From: Photobacterium lutimaris
GTDB taxonomy: Bacteria > Pseudomonadota > Gammaproteobacteria > Enterobacterales > Vibrionaceae
DNA length: 64,000 nucleotides
Reading direction: 5' to 3'
NCBI RefSeq assembly: GCF_003025555.1
Contig: NZ_PYMH01000001.1
Location: 496,001 to 560,000, forward strand
Positions 16,016 through 22,909 of this stretch are shown piece by piece. Under the pieces are notes generated by a model that saw only the letters and a program-made list of their open reading frames with translations, did no database searches and was not told the DNA's origin. Each line of letters opens with the position of its first letter. Position 1 is the stretch's first letter. Made by a program: the position numbers and the translations under genes.

Positions 16016-16594
16016 TTATTTATTATTACGTTGAGCCTCTGAAGGGAATCCAGCTCGCATAAAAGTAATAATTTTCCACATACTCTCTCGCGATAGTTGG
16101 TCTTTATAAGCTGGCATATCGGTACCGAAGGCTTGTCCCCCGTCGGAGATTGACCAAAGTAAATATTCGTCTATAGCCATGGGCATCTGAATCATATACG
16201 CCAGAAGAGCAGGAGAAGGATTTAATGAATTGGCAATATCTCCATCCCCCAAACCTTGTGCCCCATGACAGGTTGAACACTTCTGTTGGTATAATTTACC
16301 ACCTTCTCGCACGGCATCTGGATTTTGTGTAAAAGGGTTTTTTACACTCAGATACTCTTGTGGAATGCTTGAATGCATAAAAGTCCAATGCCTTGTCATT
16401 CTTTGTCGCTGTTTGTTATTCATCATACTCGGCCCCCACATTTCGCGTTGTGTCCACTTGGGGTCCCATCTATCGTTGCAGCAGACTGGTTGTGATTGAG
16501 CACTGGCAGGAGCTATATAGCTTGTCAGCAAAGCCAAAGTAGCGAAGACATTGATTATTGGTTGCATACAAGGTATTCGACACGTTACTTTCAT
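16016..16594 (-). CDS. Exported c-type cytochrome
   Basis: A 192-residue protein with a signal peptide ending near SAQSQ (residue about 33), then a polar, Trp/Met-rich stretch and a single class I cytochrome c domain. The heme motif CSTCH is at residues 106-110, and the likely axial methionine is in GTDMPAYKD near 160. It carries electrons in the periplasm or at the membrane face; its partner is unknown. The ATG at 16594 follows GGAGAGGAAAA, so earlier codons are not used. Two extra cysteines (VCCN) follow the signal cleavage site. Confidence 0.85.
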   Translation of the reverse strand: MKVTCRIPCMQPIINVFATLALLTSYIAPASAQSQPVCCNDRWDPKWTQREMWGPSMMNNKQRQRMTRHWTFMHSSIPQEYLSVKNPFTQNPDAVREGGKLYQQKCSTCHGAQGLGDGDIANSLNPSPALLAYMIQMPMAIDEYLLWSISDGGQAFGTDMPAYKDQLSRESMWKIITFMRAGFPSEAQRNNK

Positions 16595-16816
16595 TTTTCC
16601 TCTCCTTTGTCTGAGCATTTTGAGTTTAGTCTGTATCTGCTGTTATAAACAACAAGATGTCGCTTCTCTTCTCATCCATGGCTTATCTCTGATGAATTAT
16701 TTTGAGGCACCTTGATAACAGCAACTTAGTCGCGCTTTCTCATCTATCACACTTTGGCTAACCCGTCGCTAAATGCTATCCTTCGTGCCAGTTATAGCGT
16801 GATATCCGGAAGTAAG

Positions 16817-17356
16817 ATGAATTTTAACCGTATTGTTTGTTTTGACCTCGAAATGTGCTGTTGGAATGATGGCCGTGAGTCAAGGACAGGCGAGATCATT
16901 GAGATTGGCGTCGCAGAGCTTGATTTGACCAACGGTGAGATTGTGCGACGAGCTCAACATTTTGTAAAACCGGATCATGATGAAGTTTCACCATTCTGCA
17001 CCGAGTTGACAGGCATTAAGCCTGAGGTGATAGAGAAAAATGGCAAGCCACTTGGCCATATTTTGAAATCAGTTGAGCAGAAGTTCGGTGGCCGACATAA
17101 AATCTATGCCGCATGGGGGCGTGATGACATTATTCTTCGCAAAGAGTGTGAAGAAAAAGGGTTAAAAGTCCCGTTTGATGAATACCTAAATTTGGCTACC
17201 TTGTTCAGGTTGCAACGCCACATCACTAAAAAACGCTGTGGACAGCGAGCTGCGATGGATATGGCGGGTATCGAATGGGAAGGGCGTCAGCATTCTGGTT
17301 ATGATGATGCCTATAATCTAGCTCGATTGGCCAAAACACTTTTTCTCAATAATTAA
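16817..17356 (+). CDS. DEDDh-type 3'-5' exonuclease
   Basis: A 179-residue nuclease of the DnaQ/RNase T-like fold. Exo I is VCFDLEM (D and E near residues 9-12), Exo II lies around AWGRDD, and Exo III is HSGYDDAYN with the catalytic His and Asp. It is similar in length and motifs to the KapD/ERI1-like stand-alone exonucleases that trim RNA or DNA 3' ends. The ATG at 16817 follows GGAAG; upstream in-frame codons are poor starts. It appears to be a single-gene unit. Confidence 0.85.
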   Translation: MNFNRIVCFDLEMCCWNDGRESRTGEIIEIGVAELDLTNGEIVRRAQHFVKPDHDEVSPFCTELTGIKPEVIEKNGKPLGHILKSVEQKFGGRHKIYAAWGRDDIILRKECEEKGLKVPFDEYLNLATLFRLQRHITKKRCGQRAAMDMAGIEWEGRQHSGYDDAYNLARLAKTLFLNN

Positions 17357-17549
17357 AGGAAAGGTGTAATCGGTCGCTTGTTCTATCTATCGGCAGTTAA
17401 ATGTTCCTAAAAGGTATCTTTAAACGTGAAACGGACGATTTATTTTCGATAAGATTATAATTTTTAGATGCTTTTCTCCCAAAGTTAATTGACAAATAAA
17501 TCATGACAGTTAACATTGTGTAAAAATATAATTATGCAAACTGTTGGCT

Positions 17550-18002
17550 ATGGATTTTACAACTTGTCAAATTCCGATTCGGAATCGACTCAACATGGAC
17601 GAGTTTCCTTACTCGGATAAACTCAACGAGCAGCGTTCATGTGAAGAAATCATTCGTTGGTGGAATGTCCCTTATGTGGATGAACTAACGTATGAGGAGT
17701 CTGGAGAAATAGGTGTATGCGTGCTCGATGGAGCGACGTGGGATGGACCTCGGTTGATCTCTGAACACGCCACTTTTGAAGAAGCAGTGGCTGCTGCCAA
17801 TTTCTATGTCAATCATTCTGACATCTGGCGCAGGTTTCAAGAACCGTATGAGGCATTGGCAAAAGTGGATCACTTGATTGATATGAGTTCTTTCATTCAT
17901 GGCAAATTAGCTAAGATGGATGAAAAGCAATTGTTTAACTATATGTTTCATTGGCTTCCTGATGCCAATCAAGCGAACCTTGAACTATCGTTGGTAGATT
18001 AA
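17550..18002 (+). CDS. Hypothetical protein
   Basis: About 150 residues, soluble and acidic, with no signal or membrane segment. Visible features are a Trp-rich segment (EEIIRWWNVPYVDEL), a predicted beta region with repeated Asp-Gly (GVCVLDGATWDGP), and a helical C-terminal half. I do not recognise the family. The upstream region is AT-rich and ribosome sites are weak; ATGs at 17550 and 17595 are both possible starts. Its codon use looks like that of the neighbours, so I take it as real. Confidence 0.6.
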   Translation: MDFTTCQIPIRNRLNMDEFPYSDKLNEQRSCEEIIRWWNVPYVDELTYEESGEIGVCVLDGATWDGPRLISEHATFEEAVAAANFYVNHSDIWRRFQEPYEALAKVDHLIDMSSFIHGKLAKMDEKQLFNYMFHWLPDANQANLELSLVD

Positions 18003-18049
18003 TCGTATTTGATTATGGTGCAGCAATGCTTTTGCGCCATGATCGAATA

Positions 18050-18505
18050 TCAAGTAAGCCTCACATTCATCGTAATTTCAGCCCTGAATACCAAATTTCC
18101 TTCAGTATCTTTTACTTCAACCGGGACGAGTTTATCCCCTTCTGTGTTCCAATCAATATTCTCACCTTGAGCATAAGCGGTCAGATCGGTTTTAGCCTTT
18201 TTTAAATATTCAACCGTCATTCCCACTGGGATCCAGCGACTCTTTACCGGTATTGAAACATCCGTCATCATTCCCCCAGCAAGTTCAGCCATGTTGCACA
18301 TAGCGATGGCATGCACAGTATTCAAATGATTCGTCACCCGACGACGTTTTTTGATTTTGACCTCGGCATATCCGGGCTGTAAAGCTGTCACCTTAGGTTT
18401 GATTGAGTCGAAATAAGGGGCTAGACGGCAGACAACAAAGCTGAATAACTTGTCACCAAAGGGCAGGCGGCGCATTTGCTTATAGATCTTGAGGTTTTTG
18501 CGCAT
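18050..18505 (-). CDS. DUF4442 hotdog-fold protein (thioesterase-like)
   Basis: A 151-residue protein of the DUF4442 branch of the hotdog superfamily, which includes PaaI-type acyl-CoA thioesterases. HLNTVHAIAMCNMAELAGGMM near residue 65 is the conserved helix (N..HA...N..E), where thioesterases bind and attack the acyl-CoA. The start at 18505 follows AAGGAC. A 15-bp palindrome matching FadR operators sits about 45 bases upstream and overlaps the promoter (-10 TATAAT at 18538-18543, minus strand), pointing to fatty-acid control. Enzyme activity is inferred only from the fold. Confidence 0.8.
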   Translation of the reverse strand: MRKNLKIYKQMRRLPFGDKLFSFVVCRLAPYFDSIKPKVTALQPGYAEVKIKKRRRVTNHLNTVHAIAMCNMAELAGGMMTDVSIPVKSRWIPVGMTVEYLKKAKTDLTAYAQGENIDWNTEGDKLVPVEVKDTEGNLVFRAEITMNVRLT

Positions 18506-18550
18506 TGAAATGTCCTTTCTCAATGTGGATAGGGGTTATTATACTTATAG

Positions 18551-18565
18551 TCTGGTCAGACCAGA
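18551..18565. promoter_or_regulatory. FadR-like operator
   Basis: TCTGGTC-A-GACCAGA is a perfect inverted repeat containing the CTGGTCnGACCAG core of FadR operators. It lies just upstream of a TATAAT -10 element for the DUF4442 gene. Binding by FadR is inferred. Confidence 0.6.
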
Positions 18566-18631
18566 ATGCAAGCTAGAGCTATCACTCTATCAAGGGAAAC
18601 CTATCCCCCCTCATGATTAGTATTGATTTCC

Positions 18632-18647
18632 CGTGAGACAGATCACT
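18632..18647. promoter_or_regulatory. Possible CRP site
   Basis: CGTGA, six bases, then TCACT. The inner GTGA-N6-TCAC core is perfect and the outer bases are off consensus. It lies between the divergent DUF4442 and EamA genes. Confidence 0.35.
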
Positions 18648-18875
18648 CTTTCTGTTGAGGAATGAATTGAAGGTAATATATTGCTATTTGATTTTTTTAT
18701 CTTATTTGTCATGCTGTTAAGTGGTTCTTTGGGGCTTTTAAAAAACAAGAAATTGCGTAAATTCTGAGCGTGAAACTACAAATGTCTGACAATAGACTCA
18801 CGATGTCTTTTTGGAGATATTTATTTGTAAGCTGACGTGCCACAATTCCCACGTAATCAGATTAAAAGGCAAACC

Positions 18876-19766
18876 ATGTTCTATTTATTTCCTCTATTGA
18901 CTGTCATTATTTGGGCAGGGAATGCCATCGTTAACAAAATGTCGTACAGCGTGATCGACCCTGGGGCGATCTCTTTTTATCGCTGGTTTTTTGCCATGAT
19001 GGTACTAACCCCCTTTGTAATGCCATCGGTATGGCGCAAGCGTCACGAAATTAAACCGCACTTATCCAAGCTCGCATTTTTAGCTTTGCTGGGCATGGTG
19101 CTCAACCAGTCACTGGGCTATTTTGCCGCTGCAACAACGACAGCCACTAATATGGCACTCATTATTTCACTTGTGCCGTTGTTGAGTATGTTCATGAGCG
19201 TACCGCTACTCGGGCAGCGCCTGTTACCGCTAGCCATGGTTGGTGCCGTTCTTTCGTTGGCAGGTTTGGTTTTCATGCTAGGACATGGTGATATTAGTAC
19301 TCTGACGTCTCAAGGTATTAAGCAGGGTGATGCCTTGCTGATGATCGCTGCTTTTGTTTATGCGCTTTACTGTGTATTGTTGAAGCGTTGGACTATGCCA
19401 TTGAATAACTGGCAGTCTGTTTATGTACAGGGGCTATTTGCGGTGACAATGCTAACGCCAATGTTGCTAAGCAGCGATCGTGTGGCGATCACTGGCGAAT
19501 CATTGCCTTTAATTATGTATGCCGCGTTGCCTGCTTCGGTATTAGCGCCTTGGTGCTGGTTGAAAGGCATTGAGATTCTAGGTGCTGATCGTACAGCCAT
19601 GTTTATGAACTTGATGCCTGTCCTTACGGCTATTTTTGCCAGTATTGCATTGGGTGAGCAGTTAGCTGTCTATCACTATATTGGCGGAGGTATGGTGCTT
19701 TCTGGCGTGATTTTGGCCCAGCGCAAACCGAAGCCGGTACAAACCGACAATATGGCCACTGCCTAA
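18876..19766 (+). CDS. EamA-family drug/metabolite exporter
   Basis: A 296-residue inner-membrane protein of about ten spans made of two EamA repeats. The first repeat starts LLTVIIWAGNAIVNKM, the signature W..N of the family, and the second near DALLMIAAFVYALYCVLLKRW. It is probably a metabolite efflux permease, with substrate unknown. The ATG at 18876 follows AAAGG; upstream in-frame GTG or TTG codons are poor starts. It has its own terminator (19788-19818) before the prp region. Confidence 0.87.
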   Translation: MFYLFPLLTVIIWAGNAIVNKMSYSVIDPGAISFYRWFFAMMVLTPFVMPSVWRKRHEIKPHLSKLAFLALLGMVLNQSLGYFAAATTTATNMALIISLVPLLSMFMSVPLLGQRLLPLAMVGAVLSLAGLVFMLGHGDISTLTSQGIKQGDALLMIAAFVYALYCVLLKRWTMPLNNWQSVYVQGLFAVTMLTPMLLSSDRVAITGESLPLIMYAALPASVLAPWCWLKGIEILGADRTAMFMNLMPVLTAIFASIALGEQLAVYHYIGGGMVLSGVILAQRKPKPVQTDNMATA

Positions 19767-19787
19767 TCTCACATCGAGTGAAACAAA

Positions 19788-19818
19788 AAAGAGGGTTGCC
19801 ACAGGCAGCCCTTTTTTA
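19788..19818 (+). terminator. Terminator of the EamA gene
   Basis: AGGGTTGCC, an ACA loop and GGCAGCCCT (one wobble pair) are followed by a T-run. An A-rich flank sits on the 5' side. Confidence 0.8.
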
Positions 19819-19826
19819 CATTTGAT

Positions 19827-19868
19827 GCCCATCGCCCATCGCCCATCGCCCATCGCCCATCGCCCATC
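19827..19868. repeat. Six tandem copies of a 7-bp unit (GCCCATC)
   Basis: Six perfect, uninterrupted copies of GCCCATC occupy 42 bases between the EamA terminator and the first prp operator. Seven is not a multiple of three and no gene reads through it. The copy number could vary by slippage. Confidence 0.95.
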
Positions 19869-19875
19869 GCGTAAT

Positions 19876-19887
19876 ATTGTCGACAAT
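19876..19887. promoter_or_regulatory. PrpR-type operator 1
   Basis: ATTGTCGACAAT is a perfect 12-bp palindrome about 100 bases upstream of the GntR-family gene. It fits the operator style of GntR/FCD regulators, and two similar sites follow. Confidence 0.6.
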
Positions 19888-19970
19888 CTATACTAAGGTC
19901 TAATACACAATGTTAACAATTGGCTTGTAAAAGCCACCCTGTAGCGCTAAATTTGTTCAAAAGTTGTTAA

Positions 19971-19982
19971 ATTGTTGACAGT
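19971..19982. promoter_or_regulatory. PrpR-type operator 2
   Basis: ATTGTTGACAGT differs from site 1 at two positions and ends four bases before the regulator's start codon. Binding here would block translation or transcription start of the operon. Confidence 0.45.
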
Positions 19983-19986
19983 TTAG

Positions 19987-20700
19987 ATGGGTGAACAAGA
20001 TTTGAATTTGAAGAGTGTCGACAGTCACAGTGAAAAAGAAGGTACCAAGTCAGATAACCTGACTGAGCAGTTGATCGATCAGATTGTGAGCGGTAGTTAT
20101 CCGGCAGGCAGCAAGATTTCAGAGCCAGAATTGGCTAAGCATTACGGCGTAAGTCGCGGTCCACTTCGTGAAGCAATGATGCGCTTAGAGTCAATGGGAT
20201 TGGTTGAACGTATTCCACATGTCGGTGCACGGGTAGTTGCCTTAAGCCAAGAAAAGCTCATTGAGATCTATTCGGTGCGTGAAGCTCTCGAAGGTATGGC
20301 AGCAAGGCTTGCCTGCGAATACATTACAGACGAAGAACTTATCGGATTAGAAGAGTTGCTCGATGCCCATCATCAACATATCGAACAAGTTGAAGGTGTA
20401 TCGTATTTTCATCAGCAGGGGGATTTTGATTTTCACTATAGGGTCATCAAAGCCAGTCGAAACACCAAGCTGATCAGTCTGCTGTGTGATGAGCTTTATC
20501 ACTTGCTGAGAATGTACCGCTACCAGTCGCAGCGTTCTCACTCTCGTCCAGAGCAAGCCCTAAAAGAGCACTTCCATCTCCTTGGCGCGTTGAAAGAGCG
20601 TGATGCGGAGTTGGCTGAAATGTTGATGCGGCGCCACATAATGCGAAGCCGTCTATTAATTGAACAGAAATTGAAGCAGGATAAGGAGAACGTCTCATGA
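19987..20700 (+). CDS. GntR-family regulator of the methylcitrate operon (FCD type)
   Basis: A 237-residue transcription factor. Residues about 25-90 form the winged helix ([20 protein letters not shown], then [16 protein letters not shown]) and residues about 105-230 an all-helical FCD effector domain with the metal-type His residues ([18 protein letters not shown]). It overlaps prpB by 4 bases (ATGA), so it is the first gene of the prp operon and most likely its regulator, sensing methylcitrate or a relative. Three similar palindromic sites around its own start suggest autoregulation. No strong ribosome site precedes the ATG. Confidence 0.88.
   Translation: MGEQDLNLKSVDSHSEKEGTKSDNLTEQLIDQIVSGSYPAGSKISEPELAKHYGVSRGPLREAMMRLESMGLVERIPHVGARVVALSQEKLIEIYSVREALEGMAARLACEYITDEELIGLEELLDAHHQHIEQVEGVSYFHQQGDFDFHYRVIKASRNTKLISLLCDELYHLLRMYRYQSQRSHSRPEQALKEHFHLLGALKERDAELAEMLMRRHIMRSRLLIEQKLKQDKENVS
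20014..20025. promoter_or_regulatory. PrpR-type operator 3, inside the regulator's first codons
   Basis: AGTGTCGACAGT has the same TGTCGACA core as site 1. It falls in codons 10-13 of the GntR gene. Lower confidence because it is coding. Confidence 0.35.
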
Positions 20701-21566
20701 GTCCAGGGAAACGCTTCCGCCAAGCGGTTGCCAAGAATAATCCGTTACAGATTGTCGGTACGGTCAATCCGTATTGCGCGATGATGGCAGAGCAGGTGGG
20801 TCACCAGGCGATATATCTTTCTGGCGGCGGGATAGCCAATGCGTCATATGGCTTGCCAGATTTAGGCATTACTACCTTGAACGATGTGGTGGAAGATGTC
20901 CGTCGTATCACCGCTTGTACGAATTTACCTTTAATGGTTGATATTGATACTGGATTTGGCGGTGCATTTAATATTGCGAGAACTATTAAAGAAATGGAGC
21001 GTAGTGGGGCTGCGGCGGTTCATATGGAAGATCAGGTTGCACAGAAGCGGTGCGGACATCGCCCTAACAAAGCCATTGTTAGCCAGCAGGAAATGGCTGA
21101 TAGGATCAAGGCGGCCGTCGATGCGAGGGTTGATAATGATTTTGTGATTATGGCGCGTACCGATGCACTGGCTGTCGAGGGGATGGAATCAGCGATAGAG
21201 CGAGCACAAGCCTGTGTTGAAGCTGGGGCTGATATGATTTTCCCGGAAGCAATAAACACACTAGAGCAATATCAACAGTTTTCAGACGCAGTAAATGTCC
21301 CCATTCTGGCTAACATTACCGAGTTCGGCCAAACCCCTCTATTTAGTAGCGATGAACTTGCCGAGTGTGGTGTTGATATGGTGCTGTATCCACTGTCAGC
21401 ATTCAGAGCGATGAATCAAGCGGCGCTGAATGTTTATCAACATTTATTGAAAGATGGTCACCAGCGTAATGTGGTTGATCAAATGCAGACTCGTGAAGAG
21501 CTATATAAATACTTGGGCTATCACGATTATGAACAAACACTAGATAAGTTATTCAAACAGTCTTAA
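20697..21566 (+). CDS. prpB: 2-methylisocitrate lyase
   Basis: It cleaves 2-methylisocitrate to pyruvate and succinate, the last step of the methylcitrate cycle. It has 289 residues, near the family's usual 290-300. The catalytic cysteine is in [10 protein letters not shown] (about residue 119), a conservative variant of the KKCGH signature. The Mg2+-binding DIDTGFGGA near 82 and the GSGGG-like substrate loop (LSGGGIAN near 41) are intact. The ATG overlaps the regulator's stop. A 143-base gap without a clear terminator separates it from prpC. Confidence 0.95.
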   Translation: MSPGKRFRQAVAKNNPLQIVGTVNPYCAMMAEQVGHQAIYLSGGGIANASYGLPDLGITTLNDVVEDVRRITACTNLPLMVDIDTGFGGAFNIARTIKEMERSGAAAVHMEDQVAQKRCGHRPNKAIVSQQEMADRIKAAVDARVDNDFVIMARTDALAVEGMESAIERAQACVEAGADMIFPEAINTLEQYQQFSDAVNVPILANITEFGQTPLFSSDELAECGVDMVLYPLSAFRAMNQAALNVYQHLLKDGHQRNVVDQMQTREELYKYLGYHDYEQTLDKLFKQS

Positions 21567-21709
21567 TAAAGATATCTAGGCTAAAACTAATAATAAAAAT
21601 ATAAACAGGGTGGAATAACCTCTGGGTATCTCTTTATCTATAAAAATAACTGAAATAAAGAACATTCAATTTATCCAATATGTGAACTCAACTGAAGAAG
21701 GAGTCTGCT

Positions 21710-22885
21710 ATGACTGCTATAGCCGTAGCTGATGTAAAGAAGGACGGAAAAGAATCTAAAGATAGCGCCATTGGTGGTGCAGGGTTGCGGGGACAAAGTG
21801 CGGGTGTCACGGCGCTATGTACGGTCGGTCAATCGGGTACCGGACTTACTTATCGCGGCTATGACATTACCGATTTAGCCAATAATGCTGAGTTTGAAGA
21901 AGTCGCTTATTTATTATTAAAAGGCCAACTTCCGAATAAACAAGAATTACAACAATATAAACAAGCGTTAATGGATTTCAGAGGATTACCAGAAGCATTA
22001 AAGCTGGTATTAGAAACGATCCCTGCCGATGCCCATCCTATGGATGTGATGCGAACCGGTTGCTCCATGTTAGGTAATATTGATCAGGAGCGAGATTTTT
22101 CTCAGCAGGATGAAAAAACAGACAAGCTGCTGGCGATGCTTCCGGCGATTATCTGTTACTGGTATCGCTACAGCCATGACGGTGTACGTATTGATACCGC
22201 TAACAGTCATGAGGATAGCATTGGGGGCTATTTCCTCGAAATGTTAACAGACAAATCGCCGTCGGAGCTGCATAAGCAGGTCATGCATTGTTCGCTGGTG
22301 CTGTATGCCGAACATGAATTCAATGCCTCCACATTTACCGCCCGTGTTTGTGCTTCCACATTATCGGATCTCCATTCCTGTGTTACCGCTGCTATTGGTA
22401 GTTTGCGTGGTCCGCTGCACGGCGGGGCCAACGAAGCTGCGATGGCGATGATTGAGCAGTGGCATACACCGGATGACGCAGAGGCTGGCATCATGCAGAT
22501 GCTCGCGAATAAAGACAAAATTATGGGCTTTGGTCACGCGATTTATCGTGAATCCGACCCCCGTAATGCTTTAATTAAAGCATGGTCGGAAAAACTGTCT
22601 ACCGATGTTGGTGATACACATCTATATGCCGTGTCTGAACGTGTGGAGCAGGTGATGAAACGGGAGAAAGGACTATTTTGTAATGCAGACTTTTTCCATG
22701 CCTCGGCTTATCACTTCATGGGGATACCGACCAAGCTGTTCACCCCTATTTTCGTTATGAGCCGAGTAACCGGCTGGGCGGCCCATGTTTACGAGCAGCG
22801 TGCTAATAACCGGATTATACGACCTAGTGCCGATTACGAAGGACCGGAGCATCAGGATTGGTTGCCGATTGAAGCGCGCAGTTAA
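21710..22885 (+). CDS. prpC: 2-methylcitrate synthase
   Basis: It condenses propionyl-CoA with oxaloacetate to 2-methylcitrate. The 391-residue protein has the citrate-synthase fold; the catalytic histidines are in PLHGGANE (about residue 240) and GFGHAIYRESDPR (about 278). Its short length and lack of the long N-terminal domain of hexameric citrate synthase, with prp neighbours, mark it as PrpC rather than GltA. An excellent ribosome site (GAAGGAG) precedes the ATG. Confidence 0.95.
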   Translation: MTAIAVADVKKDGKESKDSAIGGAGLRGQSAGVTALCTVGQSGTGLTYRGYDITDLANNAEFEEVAYLLLKGQLPNKQELQQYKQALMDFRGLPEALKLVLETIPADAHPMDVMRTGCSMLGNIDQERDFSQQDEKTDKLLAMLPAIICYWYRYSHDGVRIDTANSHEDSIGGYFLEMLTDKSPSELHKQVMHCSLVLYAEHEFNASTFTARVCASTLSDLHSCVTAAIGSLRGPLHGGANEAAMAMIEQWHTPDDAEAGIMQMLANKDKIMGFGHAIYRESDPRNALIKAWSEKLSTDVGDTHLYAVSERVEQVMKREKGLFCNADFFHASAYHFMGIPTKLFTPIFVMSRVTGWAAHVYEQRANNRIIRPSADYEGPEHQDWLPIEARS

Positions 22886-22909
22886 CGACGAAATTCACGG
22901 ACGTAGATT

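Noticed and set aside
19662..19886. Minus-strand frame reading MGDGRWAMGDGRWAMG through the 7-bp repeat
   Set aside because: The repetitive peptide is only the translation of the tandem repeat and overlaps the EamA gene end and terminator.
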